DNA of 64,000 nt from Pseudomonas sp. A34-9 (GCF_029543085.1 NZ_CP119967.1:1700501-1764500), one strand, 5' to 3'. Counted from the stretch's first letter, positions 8,177 through 17,909 are shown. The notes: a model not told the origin generated them from the letters alone. A program made the numbers and translations.

Positions 8177-10231
8177 TCAGGCCAGGCCCAAAACCTTGAA
8201 AACAAATGCATATTCGAGCGCTACGTCACGTAATCCCTGATAACGCCCGCTCATCCCGCCGTGCCCGGCGCCCAGTTCAGTCTTGAGCAACAGCACATTG
8301 TCGTCGGTCTTGGTCGCGCGCAGTTTCGCCACCCACTTGGCCGCTTCCCAATATTGCACACGGCTGTCGTTATAGCCGGCGATCACCAGCGTCGCCGGAT
8401 AATGCTGCGCACTGACGTTTTCGTACGGCGCGTAAGCCTTGATCCGCTCGTAAACCTCCGGCTCCTCGGGGTTGCCCCACTCGTCGTATTCGGTGACGGT
8501 CAGCGGCAGTTCCGGGTCGAGCATGGTGTTGAGCACGTCGACGAAGGGCACTTCAGCAATCGCCACGGCGAACAGGTCAGGACGCTGGTTAAGCACCGCA
8601 CCGATCAGCAGGCCACCGGCGCTGCCACCACTGATTGCCAATGTGTCCGCAGTGGTAATGCCGTTACGGATCAGAAACTCGGCGCAGGCAATGAAGTCGC
8701 TGAAGGTGTTGTGTTTGTGTTCCTGCTTGCCGGCGCGATACCAGGCCTCGCCCAACTCGCCGCCGCCACGCACATGGGCGATGGCGAAGGCCATGCCACG
8801 ATCCAAAAGGCTCAGGCGCGCGTGGGAGAACCACGGATCAAGGCTCGAACCGTAAGCGCCATAACCGTAGAGATACAGCGGCACCGCTTTGCCGACCATT
8901 TCGCGTTTCATCACCAGACTGATCGGCACTTGCGTACCGTCCGGCGCCGTCGCCCACAGCCGTTGGCTGACGTAGGCATCGGCGTCGAACGGGCCGAGCA
9001 CCGGGGTTTCTTTCAACACCGTTTGTTCGCCGCTGGCGAGGATCAACTGGCGAACTTGCGCCGGACGGTTCAACGCCTCGTAGCGCAGGCGAATGCGGTC
9101 GCTTTCAAATTCCAGGCTGTTTTGCACATAGAGGCTGTAGGCCGCGTCCGGCAATTGCACGCGATACGGCGCCAGACCGTGTGGGTGAACTTCGATAATC
9201 GGCAGTCCGCCTTCGCGCAAGCTCAGGGTCATCGCCTCGCTGTTGAGGCTGACGCCATCGAGCATCACCGTGTCGTTGTGCGGGATCAGGTTCTGCCAGT
9301 CGGCTTCGGTCGGCACGGTGCCGGTGTCCGGCGCCTGATACAAGGCGTAGTTGATGCCGTCACGGTTGGTGCGGATAAACCACGTCCACACACCATCGAG
9401 CAGGCCGTGATCGACGTCATATTCGTGATCTTCGACGCGCGGCGCCAGGCAGGTGAACGGTAGATGCGGTTGGTTGGCGTCCAGTGCCCAGACTTCGCTG
9501 GTGGTCTTGCTGCCCAGCGACAGCAGCAATTGCTGCTCGGAGCTTGCACGGTAGCAATGCAGGAAGAAACGCCCGTCCGGCTCATGGAACACCTCTTCGG
9601 CAGCTGTGCCATCGAGGCGATAACGAAACAATTTGTGCGGTCGGTGGGTGTCGTCGAGCACGCCGAAAAACAGGGTCAGGCTGTCGTTGGCCCAGGTCAT
9701 GCTGCCGTCGCAGTCTTCGAATTCCAGTTCGCTGACTTTGTCGTTGGCCAGTTCCTTGACAAACAACGTGTAGATTTCATCGCCCGAGGCGTCGACGCTG
9801 TAGGCCAGACGCTGGTGATCCGGGCTGATGCTGAACGCGCCAAGCGAGAAGAACCCGCCGTTGGCCAGCACATTCGGATCGAGCAGCAGCTGTTCGCGGC
9901 TTTCGTCGAGTGTCAGGCTGTCGTCCGCCGGACGCGGGCAACGGTAGTGCCGGGCGTATTCGTCACCGGCGGTGGTGCGCGTGTAATACAGGTAGGGCCC
10001 CCACGGCGAAGGCAGCGACAAGTCGGTTTCGAGGATTCGACCCTTGATCTCTTCGAATAGCGTTTCGCGCAACTCGGCCTGATCGGCGGTTTGCGCCTCT
10101 TGGTAGGCGTTTTCGGCCTTGAGGTAATCGAGCACCGCGTCGGTGTCGCGCTCCTGCAGCCAGGCATACGGGTCGGCGCCGGCGGCCTTGTGGGCGATCG
10201 GAGCACTGCTGACGTTGGCGGATTGGGGCAT
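8177..10231 (-). CDS. ptrB: oligopeptidase B, prolyl oligopeptidase family S9A
   Basis: A 684-residue cytoplasmic serine peptidase that cuts short peptides after Arg or Lys. An N-terminal seven-bladed propeller (about 75-400) is followed by an alpha/beta hydrolase domain with Ser537 in GGSAGG, Asp622 in NDSRV and His657 in GAGHGG, the S9 catalytic triad. LYLYGYGAYGSS (oxyanion region) is also typical. I chose the ATG at 10231 (MPQSANVSS); the frame stays open to 10339 but runs into a REPIN. Monocistronic. Confidence 0.93.
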   Translation of the reverse strand: MPQSANVSSAPIAHKAAGADPYAWLQERDTDAVLDYLKAENAYQEAQTADQAELRETLFEEIKGRILETDLSLPSPWGPYLYYTRTTAGDEYARHYRCPRPADDSLTLDESREQLLLDPNVLANGGFFSLGAFSISPDHQRLAYSVDASGDEIYTLFVKELANDKVSELEFEDCDGSMTWANDSLTLFFGVLDDTHRPHKLFRYRLDGTAAEEVFHEPDGRFFLHCYRASSEQQLLLSLGSKTTSEVWALDANQPHLPFTCLAPRVEDHEYDVDHGLLDGVWTWFIRTNRDGINYALYQAPDTGTVPTEADWQNLIPHNDTVMLDGVSLNSEAMTLSLREGGLPIIEVHPHGLAPYRVQLPDAAYSLYVQNSLEFESDRIRLRYEALNRPAQVRQLILASGEQTVLKETPVLGPFDADAYVSQRLWATAPDGTQVPISLVMKREMVGKAVPLYLYGYGAYGSSLDPWFSHARLSLLDRGMAFAIAHVRGGGELGEAWYRAGKQEHKHNTFSDFIACAEFLIRNGITTADTLAISGGSAGGLLIGAVLNQRPDLFAVAIAEVPFVDVLNTMLDPELPLTVTEYDEWGNPEEPEVYERIKAYAPYENVSAQHYPATLVIAGYNDSRVQYWEAAKWVAKLRATKTDDNVLLLKTELGAGHGGMSGRYQGLRDVALEYAFVFKVLGLA

Positions 10232-10293
10232 GGAAGGCTCTCGGACAATGTTCGGAATAAAGGTTTTCGCAGTTCGTGAAACTGTCGCATTCC

Positions 10294-10386
10294 CCTGTGG
10301 GAGCGAGCCTGCTCGCGAATGCGGTGGGTCAGACAACAAAGTTTCAACTGACAGTCCGTATTCGCGAGCAGGCTCGCTCCCACAGG
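10294..10386. repeat. REPIN, TGTGGGAGCGAGCC family
   Basis: CCTGTGGGAGCGAGCCTGCT at the left and AGCAGGCTCGCTCCCACAGG at the right are exact inverted partners of about 23 bases around a variable centre. It separates the oligopeptidase promoter side from the divergent gene at 10458. Confidence 0.9.
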
Positions 10387-10457
10387 TCGCATGTCTATTG
10401 GGACAAGCCGGACGGGCGAAAAGTCGTTACTATAAGCGCCTCTTTGCCTGCCTTGCC

Positions 10458-10955
10458 ATGGACACCATGACCGAGAACGACTATCTGATCGCCTGGGGCC
10501 TCTACGCCTTTGCAGCTGTGGGCTGCCTGTTGGTATGGATGCGCCTGACCACCTGGATGTGGCGCTGGTTGCGCGAACCGCTGCGCGTGCTGATGGCGGT
10601 GTTGCTGTTCAGCCCGACCATCATTGACCCGGTGAAAGCCAAGGTTGCGCCGTCCATTGCCATCACCGCGCTGGACCTGGCCTTCAAGGTCGGCAACAAC
10701 GCCTGGCGGGCGATCTCCGATCTGTTCATGTACGGCATGATCGCGTTTGGCATCTATCTGATTTTCGTGCTGATCCGCTTCCCGATCGAACGGGCTTCGA
10801 AGGCTCGCCGGGAACAGGCGGAAGCTGCAAAGGCCGCCGCTCGTGCCGATGACCGCGATGACGATCAACCGTTTGGCGGCGCCGGTGATGACCGCTATGG
10901 CCGTCCACCCCTGCCGAATAACCCGCAGCGCATGCGGGTCGAGCCGCGCCTGTAA
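10458..10955 (+). CDS. inner membrane protein of unknown function
   Basis: A 165-residue protein with two or three predicted membrane helices (about 8-28, 40-58 and 92-116) and a charged, Ala/Asp-rich cytoplasmic tail (ERASKARREQAEAAKAAAR and later). No domain recognised; homologues in Pseudomonas are often mislabelled as MFS transporters, for which it is far too short. The start could also be the ATG at 10467. The stop lies 15 bases before the glutamine amidotransferase, so these two and the DUF2937 gene probably form an operon. Confidence 0.8.
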   Translation: MDTMTENDYLIAWGLYAFAAVGCLLVWMRLTTWMWRWLREPLRVLMAVLLFSPTIIDPVKAKVAPSIAITALDLAFKVGNNAWRAISDLFMYGMIAFGIYLIFVLIRFPIERASKARREQAEAAKAAARADDRDDDQPFGGAGDDRYGRPPLPNNPQRMRVEPRL

Positions 10956-10970
10956 CCCGAGAGTCCGCAC

Positions 10971-11747
10971 ATGTGTGAATTACTGGGCATGAGTGCCAAC
11001 GTGCCGACCGATATCGTGTTCAGCTTCACCGGCCTGATGCAGCGCGGCGGCCGCACCGGCCCGCACCGCGACGGCTGGGGCATAGCCTTCTATGAGGGCC
11101 GTGGCTTGCGTCTGTTTCAGGACCCGGCGGCGAGTTGCGAGTCGGAAGTCGCCAATCTGGTGCAGCGCTATCCAATCAAGAGCGAAGTGGTCATCGGCCA
11201 CATCCGCCAGGCCAACGTCGGCAAGGTCTGTCTGTCCAACACCCACCCGTTCGTCCGCGAACTGTGGGGGCGCAACTGGTGCTTCGCGCACAATGGCCAG
11301 TTGGCCGATTTCACCCCGATCAAAAGCTTCTACCGCCCGGTCGGCGATACTGACAGCGAAGCCGCGTTCTGCGATTTGCTCAACCGCGTGCGTGCAGCAT
11401 TCCCGGAGCCGGTCGATATAGAGGAACTGTTGCCGGATCTGGTCGCCGCGTGCGCCGAATACCGCAGCAAAGGCGTGTTCAACTGTCTGCTCAGCGACGG
11501 CGACTGGCTGTTCTGCTATTGCTCGACCAAACTCGCACAGATTACCCGTCGCGCCCCGTTCGGCCCGGCGCGCCTGAAGGATGTCGATGTCATCGTCGAT
11601 TTTCAGGCAGAGACCACGCCCAACGACGTGGTCACGGTGATCGCCACCGAGCCGTTGACCGAAAACGAAACCTGGACCCGCTACGAACCGGGCCAATGGA
11701 GCCTGTGGCGACGCGGCGAATGCGTCAGTCAGGGCAAGACCGAATAA
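10971..11747 (+). CDS. class II glutamine amidotransferase (YafJ-like)
   Basis: The protein (258 residues) begins MCELLGMS; Cys2, exposed after Met removal, is the N-terminal nucleophile of class II (Ntn-type) glutamine amidotransferases. [14 protein letters not shown] and GHIRQANVG (about 66-74), and FAHNGQL (about 104-110) form the glutamine pocket. It has no synthetase domain, so it resembles E. coli YafJ, whose physiological acceptor is unknown. It sits in a three-gene run with a membrane protein upstream and a DUF2937 membrane protein downstream. Confidence 0.88.
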   Translation: MCELLGMSANVPTDIVFSFTGLMQRGGRTGPHRDGWGIAFYEGRGLRLFQDPAASCESEVANLVQRYPIKSEVVIGHIRQANVGKVCLSNTHPFVRELWGRNWCFAHNGQLADFTPIKSFYRPVGDTDSEAAFCDLLNRVRAAFPEPVDIEELLPDLVAACAEYRSKGVFNCLLSDGDWLFCYCSTKLAQITRRAPFGPARLKDVDVIVDFQAETTPNDVVTVIATEPLTENETWTRYEPGQWSLWRRGECVSQGKTE

Positions 11748-11759
11748 GGATTGCACCCC

Positions 11760-12302
11760 ATGTTGCTCAGTTATGTACGGCTGGTGTTGTTTGCGGCGGG
11801 CCTGTTGATAGGTGTCCAGGTGCCTGGCTTCATCAACGATTACGCGAAACGTGTCGAGGCGCACCTGATTGAAGCGCAGACCGGTCTGCGCGGTTTTCAG
11901 GGCACGGCCGAGCAGTTTTTCAAGGGTGATATGCAGGCGTTGGTCGCGCATTATCGCGCCAGTGAAGACCCGGTATTTCGCAGCGATGCCGACAGCCTGA
12001 GCACCTTGCTCAACCGCCAGCTCGCGCTGGACAAGCAGTTCCAGGCGATGCAAGGCCCGTGGTACATCCGCTTCCTGCAAGTGGTGCTGGCGGCTGATCC
12101 GGATATTCGCAAGGAAACCTGGAACGGTTACAGCTACCAGATCCTGCTGACCCCGGAAGCAATGATCTGGGGCATGAGCGGCGCGTTGCTGCTGTCGTTC
12201 GGCATTGAATGCCTGTTCCGCTTGATCGACTGGGTCGTACTCGGTGGCCGGCGTCTGCGCCAGAGCCGGCCGATCGAAGACCGCGACGTGCGCGGCCTCT
12301 GA
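11760..12302 (+). CDS. DUF2937 membrane protein
   Basis: The 180 residues have an N-terminal membrane helix (about 4-24), a long helical middle with coiled-coil character (about 25-120) and a C-terminal membrane helix (about 132-155), the layout of the DUF2937 family. Function unknown. AAGGA at 11746-11750 lies nine bases before the ATG at 11760, which favours this start over the upstream TTG. Likely co-transcribed with the amidotransferase 12 bases upstream. Confidence 0.82.
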   Translation: MLLSYVRLVLFAAGLLIGVQVPGFINDYAKRVEAHLIEAQTGLRGFQGTAEQFFKGDMQALVAHYRASEDPVFRSDADSLSTLLNRQLALDKQFQAMQGPWYIRFLQVVLAADPDIRKETWNGYSYQILLTPEAMIWGMSGALLLSFGIECLFRLIDWVVLGGRRLRQSRPIEDRDVRGL

Positions 12303-12320
12303 GATCAGCGCAGTAAGGAT

Positions 12321-12425
12321 CATTCCCACGCTCTGCGTGGGAATGCCTCAACGGACGCTCCGCGTTCGGCTTTCGAGGGACGCGGAGCGTCCCGGGCTGC
12401 ATTCCCACGCGGAGCGTGGGAACGA
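12321..12425. repeat. inverted repeat cluster, ATTCCCACGC family
   Basis: ATTCCCACGC..GCGTGGGAAT hairpins occur at both ends (12322-12344 and 12401-12422) around GGACGCTCCGCG/CGCGGAGCGTCC arms. This is a Pseudomonas palindromic repeat of a different family from the REPINs elsewhere here. It lies between the convergent DUF2937 and LysR genes and may act as a bidirectional transcript end. Confidence 0.8.
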
Positions 12426-13340
12426 TCACGGTGTGAGGGCGATGTAGTCAGTGCCCACCTTGTGCGCATACCCCGCCAGCACCTGCTGACACAACGTCAC
12501 GATCTCCTCGACCCACTCGACGCCCACCCGCCACGACACCACCACCTGCAAGTTCGGCGGCCGTTGATCAATGGCCAACAACGTCAATTCCCCCCGCGCC
12601 AATTCCTCAGCCACCAACACCGGCGGCAGTACGCCAATACCAAATCCATCGCGTAACAAGCGGGTAATTGCCGACACCGAATTCACGCAATTCAAGCGTG
12701 GCGCGGGTACGCCGTTGGCCTGCATCAACGTCAGCAGGTCCTGATGCGGTCGGGAGTTTTTCGAGTAGGTGATGATCCGTTCCTGCGCCAGTTCGGCGAG
12801 GTCGGCGTAGTCGCGGTTGTAGATCGAATTGCTCGCGACGATCCAGCCCAGCGGATGGCTGGCCAGCTCCAGACTGCGCACGCTTTCATGGCGGATCAGA
12901 TCGGTTTGCAGAACGATGTCGAGGAAGCCTTTTTGCAGCTGATCGCAGAGGTTCAACGAGGTATCCGCCACCAGCTCGATTTCCACCCGTGGATACAGAT
13001 CGGTCATCTGCGCCACCAACGGGCTAAGCCAGGTGTGAATCACCGTGTCCATCACGCCAATGCGCACGCGGCCGACCTTGCTTGAGCGAGTCTCGATCGA
13101 TTGCTTGAGCGCTGACATGGTGTCGAGCATCTGCTCGGCATATTCCAGCACTTTCAACCCTTCGGGCGTCAGGCTGACGCCGCGTGAATCGCGCAAAAAC
13201 AGCTTCACGCCAAGTTCGCCTTCCAGCACCGCAATGCGACTGGAAATCGATGCCTGAGTGGTGAACAGCTTGTCGGCGGTCAGGCGAAAACTCTTCAGTC
13301 GGGCGACCCAGACAAAGGTCTCGAGAAACTTCAGGTTCAT
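12426..13340 (-). CDS. LysR-family transcriptional regulator, likely of the pxp locus
   Basis: A 304-residue LysR protein: winged helix-turn-helix in residues 1-60 (FLETFVWVARLKSFRLTADK and QASISSRIAVLEGELG) and a periplasmic-binding-like effector domain from about 90. It is divergent from the MFS carrier and pxpABC, with 159 bases between the starts, which is the usual LysR layout. It probably controls that operon in response to 5-oxoproline or a related carboxylate (inference). The ATG at 13340 is preferred to the TTG two codons upstream. Confidence 0.88.
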   Translation of the reverse strand: MNLKFLETFVWVARLKSFRLTADKLFTTQASISSRIAVLEGELGVKLFLRDSRGVSLTPEGLKVLEYAEQMLDTMSALKQSIETRSSKVGRVRIGVMDTVIHTWLSPLVAQMTDLYPRVEIELVADTSLNLCDQLQKGFLDIVLQTDLIRHESVRSLELASHPLGWIVASNSIYNRDYADLAELAQERIITYSKNSRPHQDLLTLMQANGVPAPRLNCVNSVSAITRLLRDGFGIGVLPPVLVAEELARGELTLLAIDQRPPNLQVVVSWRVGVEWVEEIVTLCQQVLAGYAHKVGTDYIALTP

Positions 13341-13499
13341 GGGCAAGGCTCGAGTGACAAATTTTTCTTATGGCTAAGGCGGGGTTTTATTCGTTGGACG
13401 CAGCAGGGCCGCGCGACGAAAAATCGACGCATCCGGTCCTCACGATAGGCGTCGTCGGGGCTACGAACAAGACCAATAAAAAACCTGCGGAGATAAGCC

Positions 13500-14786
13500 A
13501 TGAGTGCTCCCGAGACCCTGCAAGCATCCACGACAACGGCGCGTCCCGGGCCGTTCGACTGGTATCGCAACATCAACCAGCAGGAGCGTCGCACGTTCTG
13601 GAGCTGCAAGATCGGCTACGGTCTGGACGGCATGGACACGCAGATGCTCAGCTTTGTCGTGCCGACGCTGATTGCGATGTGGGGCATTACCACTGGCGAG
13701 GCGGGGCTGATTCACACCAGCACCTTGATCGCCTCGGCGATTGGCGGCTGGGTTGCCGGAATTCTCTCTGACCGCATCGGTCGTGTGCGCACCTTGCAAC
13801 TCACCGTGTTGTGGTTCGCCTTCTTCACCTTCCTCTGCGGCTTCGCGCAAAACTATGAACAACTGTTGATCGCTCGCACTTTGATGGGCTTTGGTTTCGG
13901 CGGCGAATGGACGGCTGGCGCGGTACTGATCGGCGAAGTGATCCGCGCCAAAGACCGTGGCAAAGCGGTGGGCATGGTGCAATCCGGTTGGGCGCTGGGC
14001 TGGGGGCTGACGGCGATTCTGTATGCGCTGCTGTTCTCGCTGTTACCGCCGGAAGACGCCTGGCGTGCGCTGTTCATCCTTGGCATCGTGCCGGCGATTT
14101 TCGTGATTTTCGTCCGTCGACTGGTGAAAGATCCGGAGATCTATCGCGAGGCTAAAGCCCGACAAACGCCGGAGAATCAATCGAAGTTCTACGAGATCTT
14201 TGCGCCGGGCATGCTCTTCACCACGTTCCGCGCTTCACTGCTGACCACTGGCGCCCTCGGTGGTTACTACGCGATCACTTCCTGGCTGCCGACCTTTCTG
14301 AAAAACGAACGCGGTTTGAGCGTACTCGGCACCGGCGGTTATCTGGCGATGGTGATTGTCGGCTCTTATGTCGGTTACGTGATCAGCGCTTATTTGACTG
14401 ACCTGCTCGGGCGCAAGAAGAACTTCATCCTCTTCGCCGTCGGCTCGTTCACCATCGTTCTGCTTTACACGCAACTGCCGGTCAGCAACGGCGTGATGCT
14501 GTGGCTGGGCTTCCCGCTGGGCTTCTTTGCCTCGGGGATTTTCAGCGGCATGGGCGCGTTTCTGACGGAGTTGTTTCCGACGCGAATTCGCGGTTCGGGG
14601 CAGGGCTTTTGCTACAACATCGGTCGGGCGCTGGCGGCTTTGTTTCCGCTGCTGATCGGTCTGCTCAGCCAGAAAGTGCCGTTGAGCGTCGGCATTGGCG
14701 CGTTTGCGGCGGTGTCTTACGGCGTGGTGATTATTGCGGCGTTGAGCCTGCCGGAAACCCGTGGCAAGCAACTCGATGCGCAGTAA
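13500..14786 (+). CDS. MFS carboxylate:proton symporter
   Basis: A 428-residue twelve-helix carrier of the AAHS/metabolite symporter type. The loop 2-3 motif is GWVAGILSDRIGRVR, the first half has the G-E-W-T sequence FGFGGEWTAGAVLIGE, and the second half repeats LTDLLGRKK. Such carriers import aromatic or small carboxylic acids. Its place directly before pxpABC makes 5-oxoproline (pyroglutamate) uptake plausible, but no residue proves it. The 78-base gap to pxpA lets both be one transcript. Confidence 0.85.
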   Translation: MSAPETLQASTTTARPGPFDWYRNINQQERRTFWSCKIGYGLDGMDTQMLSFVVPTLIAMWGITTGEAGLIHTSTLIASAIGGWVAGILSDRIGRVRTLQLTVLWFAFFTFLCGFAQNYEQLLIARTLMGFGFGGEWTAGAVLIGEVIRAKDRGKAVGMVQSGWALGWGLTAILYALLFSLLPPEDAWRALFILGIVPAIFVIFVRRLVKDPEIYREAKARQTPENQSKFYEIFAPGMLFTTFRASLLTTGALGGYYAITSWLPTFLKNERGLSVLGTGGYLAMVIVGSYVGYVISAYLTDLLGRKKNFILFAVGSFTIVLLYTQLPVSNGVMLWLGFPLGFFASGIFSGMGAFLTELFPTRIRGSGQGFCYNIGRALAALFPLLIGLLSQKVPLSVGIGAFAAVSYGVVIIAALSLPETRGKQLDAQ

Positions 14787-14864
14787 CTGGTAACCTGCGG
14801 GGGCAATGCCCAACGGGCATTTGTCCTACGGATAGAAAGACAAGAACCTACAGGAGTGTTCACC

Positions 14865-15617
14865 GTGAGCCGCCTGCTATTGAATTGCGACATTGGCGAG
14901 AGTTTCGGCAGCTGGACCATGGGTCTGGATGCGCAGGTCATGCCCTTCATCGATTGCGCCAACGTGGCCTGTGGTTTCCACGCCGGCGACCCGAGCATCA
15001 TGCGCAAGACCGTCAGCCTGGCACTGAGCCACGGCGTGCAGATCGGTGCGCACCCGGCCTATCAGGATCTGGTCGGTTTCGGCCGTCGTTCCATGGCGTA
15101 TTCGGCGCAAGAGCTGCAAGACATCCTGCATTACCAGATCGGCGCGCTCGACGGCATTTGCAAAGCCCAGGGCGGGCGGGTCAGTTACGTCAAACCCCAC
15201 GGCGCGATGTACAACGACATGATGGCCAATCCGGCGCAACTGCGTGCGGTGATCCAGGCGGTGGCCGCCTACGACGGTAGCCTGCCGTTGATGCTGATGG
15301 CCACTCGTGACGACTCGGCGGCGCAGCAGATCGGCGATGAATATGGCGTCACCCTTTGGTTTGAAGCCTTCGCCGATCGCGCCTACGACAGCGCCGGCAA
15401 ACTGCTTTCACGACAATTGCCGGGCGCGGTGCATCACGATGCCGAAACCATCATCGAACAAGCCCTGACCATCGCCCGTGGCGACACTCTCGTCGCCAGC
15501 GATGGCAGCGCCTTGCGCTTGCACGCCAACACCCTCTGCGTACACGGCGACAACGCCAGCTCGGTGGCTGCCGTGCAGCGCATTCGCGAGGCCCTGAATC
15601 AGCAGAGTGCCTTATGA
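14865..15617 (+). CDS. pxpA: 5-oxoprolinase subunit A (LamB/YcsF family)
   Basis: The 250-residue protein has the LamB/YcsF start [14 protein letters not shown] (about 4-17), then [11 protein letters not shown] (about 36-46), [15 protein letters not shown] and [10 protein letters not shown] (about 108-117). With PxpB and PxpC it forms the ATP-dependent prokaryotic 5-oxoprolinase, which opens 5-oxoproline to glutamate. The GTG at 14865 is chosen because AGGAG lies eight bases upstream; a GTG at 14856 overlaps that site. Downstream pxpB overlaps by four bases. Confidence 0.93.
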   Translation: MSRLLLNCDIGESFGSWTMGLDAQVMPFIDCANVACGFHAGDPSIMRKTVSLALSHGVQIGAHPAYQDLVGFGRRSMAYSAQELQDILHYQIGALDGICKAQGGRVSYVKPHGAMYNDMMANPAQLRAVIQAVAAYDGSLPLMLMATRDDSAAQQIGDEYGVTLWFEAFADRAYDSAGKLLSRQLPGAVHHDAETIIEQALTIARGDTLVASDGSALRLHANTLCVHGDNASSVAAVQRIREALNQQSAL

Positions 15618-16318
15618 ACCCAAGGATTGAAGTGGTGGCACTGGATTGCCTGATGCTGCGTCTGTTCGATGAAATCGCCGAAGCCAACATGCCGTGGATG
15701 CTGGCTGCCAGTGAGCGTTTGCGGGTGATTTTCGGCGCGCAGCTGGTCGATCTGGTGCCCTCGTATACGACGTTGATGGTGCATTACGATCTGACGGTTT
15801 TGAACCCGAATCAGGCGCGGGAATTGATTGCTGAGGCGTTGATCGACCTGTCACCGAATGCGCGAGCCAGCGGCCAGTGCCATGTGTTGCCGGTCTGGTA
15901 TGACTTGAGTGTGGGCCCTGAGTTGAGCTTGCTGGCCGAGCGCAGCGGTCTGGCGGTGGATGAAGTGATCCGTCGCCACAGCGGACGTGAATATCAGGTG
16001 TTCGCCCTTGGTTTTGCTCCGGGGTTTGCCTTCATGGGCCTGGTCGAAGAGATTCTGGCGGCGCCGCGTTTGAACACGCCACGCAAGAAAGTCGCGGCCG
16101 GCAGTGTCGGTATTGCCGAGCGGCAAACCGCTGCCTATCCCGTGGTATCCCCCGGTGGCTGGAACCTGATCGGCCGTACTCCGGCCAAGTTGTTCGATCG
16201 CAATCGCGACGGCTACAGCCTGATGCAACCGGGCGACACCGTGCGATTCGAAGCGGTCAGTCATGCCGAGTTCATCAATCTGGGCGGTGATGACACGCCA
16301 CTGGAGGCATTGGCATGA
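15614..16318 (+). CDS. pxpB: 5-oxoprolinase subunit B (KipI family)
   Basis: A 234-residue protein of the KipI/allophanate hydrolase subunit 1 family with the signature [14 protein letters not shown] and the following [18 protein letters not shown] (about 150-178), then [16 protein letters not shown]. In the 5-oxoprolinase complex it works with PxpC to activate the substrate with ATP. Its ATG overlaps the pxpA stop (ATGA), and its own stop overlaps pxpC in the same way, so the three subunits are translationally coupled. Confidence 0.93.
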   Translation: MNPRIEVVALDCLMLRLFDEIAEANMPWMLAASERLRVIFGAQLVDLVPSYTTLMVHYDLTVLNPNQARELIAEALIDLSPNARASGQCHVLPVWYDLSVGPELSLLAERSGLAVDEVIRRHSGREYQVFALGFAPGFAFMGLVEEILAAPRLNTPRKKVAAGSVGIAERQTAAYPVVSPGGWNLIGRTPAKLFDRNRDGYSLMQPGDTVRFEAVSHAEFINLGGDDTPLEALA

Positions 16319-17232
16319 GCCGACTGATGATTGAGGCGAGTACGCCGTTGTGCCTGTTGCAGGACGCAGGGCGTTTCGGCGTGCGGCATCTGGGCGTGAC
16401 TCAGGGTGGTGCGGCGGATTGGTGTTCGATGAGCTGGGCCAACTGGTTGCTCGGCAATCAGCTGGATGCAACGGTGATCGAAATCACCCTCGGCGGCTTT
16501 GCCGTGGTGGCTGAGGAGGCGTGTTGGCTGGCCTTGGCCGGTGCGGATCTTGGCGCGCAGATCGACGGTCAGCCGCTGGCGCCGTGGCGCAGTTTCAGAT
16601 TGGATAAAGGGCAGACGTTGCGACTCACTCAGCCGTTGCTCGGTGCCCGGGCTTATCTGGCAGCGCCCGGCGGTTTTGATGCACCGCAGGTGTTGGGCAG
16701 CAGCGCCACGGTTGTACGTGAAGAACTCGGTGGTCTGGATGGCATGGGCTTACCTTTGGCCAAGGGGGCGGCGCTGAGTTATCGCGGTGAATCGCTGTTG
16801 CAGCGCGAAGTGCCATTGGCCTCACAGCCGGATTTAAAATCGACTGCACCGCTGGATCTCGTGCTCGGCGCGCAGATCGGCCAGTTCAGCGGACAGAGTC
16901 TGTTTGATGTGTTCAACACGCCTTGGGCATTGGACAGTCGCGCCGATCGCATGGGCATTCGATTGTTGGGCAGCGCCTTGCACTATCAGGGGCAGCCGAT
17001 GATTTCCGAAGGCATTCCGCTCGGTGCGGTGCAGGTGCCGCCGGATGGGCAGCCGATCGTGCTGCTCAATGATCGCCAGACCATTGGTGGTTATCCACGG
17101 TTGGGGGCGTTGACGCCGTTGGCGCTGGCGAGGCTGGCGCAGTGTCTGCCGGGCGACAGGGTTCGGTTCGCCCCGGTCATGCAAGAGCGTGCATGGCAAG
17201 CCCATATCAACTACCTGAAGTCCTACTTGTAA
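16315..17232 (+). CDS. pxpC: 5-oxoprolinase subunit C (KipA, biotin-dependent carboxyltransferase family)
   Basis: A 305-residue KipA/allophanate hydrolase subunit 2 protein: DAGRFGVRHLGVTQGGAAD (about 18-36) and ALAGADLGAQIDGQPL (about 74-89) at the N-terminus, and SEGIPLGAVQVPPDGQPIV with NDRQTIGGYPRLG (about 228-265) at the C-terminus. It is the last subunit of 5-oxoprolinase. After the stop a short hairpin TCCG-TACTT-CGGA is seen but no T-run. Confidence 0.92.
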   Translation: MSRLMIEASTPLCLLQDAGRFGVRHLGVTQGGAADWCSMSWANWLLGNQLDATVIEITLGGFAVVAEEACWLALAGADLGAQIDGQPLAPWRSFRLDKGQTLRLTQPLLGARAYLAAPGGFDAPQVLGSSATVVREELGGLDGMGLPLAKGAALSYRGESLLQREVPLASQPDLKSTAPLDLVLGAQIGQFSGQSLFDVFNTPWALDSRADRMGIRLLGSALHYQGQPMISEGIPLGAVQVPPDGQPIVLLNDRQTIGGYPRLGALTPLALARLAQCLPGDRVRFAPVMQERAWQAHINYLKSYL

Positions 17233-17250
17233 TTGTCCGTACTTCGGACG

Positions 17251-17328
17251 GAAGACCGAGATTTTTCCTGACGCTTTAGTAAGTCGCCCTACATCGCTTG
17301 TCGAGAGTGTGTGGAACTATCGGTCTTC
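17251..17328. other. long-range inverted repeat in the leader of the next gene
   Basis: GAAGACCGA (17251-17259) and TCGGTCTTC (17320-17328) are exact inverted partners 60 bases apart. If transcribed, the leader would fold into a stem closing just before the ribosome site AAGGAAG of the gene at 17351. It may be an RNA structure or an operator pair. Confidence 0.35.
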
Positions 17329-17350
17329 ATCTTTTACAAGGAAGTTACAG

Positions 17351-17899
17351 ATGCGTTTTATGACAGTAATGGCCCAGTCAAAGGGCGAATGTGCCAACAG
17401 TGTCGATGGGCACATTGTCGGTTTTTATGAGGGTGTGGACAGCGTGCCGGTTTATCGGGCGAGCATCGATCGTTTCTACAATGTGCAACGACTGGACGCC
17501 GACCCGGCCGATCATCAGGACACTGTTGCGCGTATCGAGACCTTCATGTCCACCGCAACCGTCGACATGATGCGTATGTTTCACTGGAGTCACCCCAAAG
17601 AGGCGAGTGGTAACGCCATGGAGTTGATTGCCGTGGAGACCAACGCGGGTGCAGAGGTGAAAAGCGTAAGGTTTCGCTTTCTGAGGCCAGAGGGCGAAAT
17701 TAAGAGTGAAGTGACCCTGAGTCCTGAAACGGACATTGAAAAAAGTCGCAGGGTAGAGCTGGAAAATGGCGGGGCGAACGTTGTCGCCAAAGGAAAGAAA
17801 AACCGCCGCGGGAAAAAAACGACTGCGGTCGGTCCCGCGATTCTGGACACCTCTTTCATGTTCCGTCTCTGCAGGTCTTATCTCGCGACAGGTTGGTAA
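17351..17899 (+). CDS. hypothetical protein with basic tail
   Basis: A 182-residue soluble protein that I do not recognise. The start ATG at 17351 follows AAGGAAG by a normal spacing. Visible features are an N-terminal segment with MAQSKGECANSVDGHIVG, a central acidic region and a strongly basic patch KGKKNRRGKKTT near residues 152-164. There is no signal peptide or membrane helix. It lies alone between pxpC and a convergent VWA gene. The basic patch could bind nucleic acid, but that is only a guess. Confidence 0.65.
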   Translation: MRFMTVMAQSKGECANSVDGHIVGFYEGVDSVPVYRASIDRFYNVQRLDADPADHQDTVARIETFMSTATVDMMRMFHWSHPKEASGNAMELIAVETNAGAEVKSVRFRFLRPEGEIKSEVTLSPETDIEKSRRVELENGGANVVAKGKKNRRGKKTTAVGPAILDTSFMFRLCRSYLATGW

Positions 17900-17909
17900 A
17901 CCCGCGAGT

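Noticed and set aside
8261..9463. Open frame of 400 codons on the plus strand
   Set aside because: It is antisense to oligopeptidase B and shows no domain.
10143..10457. Longer start for the membrane protein at 10458
   Set aside because: The upstream part runs through the REPIN and the oligopeptidase gene start and has no ribosome site.
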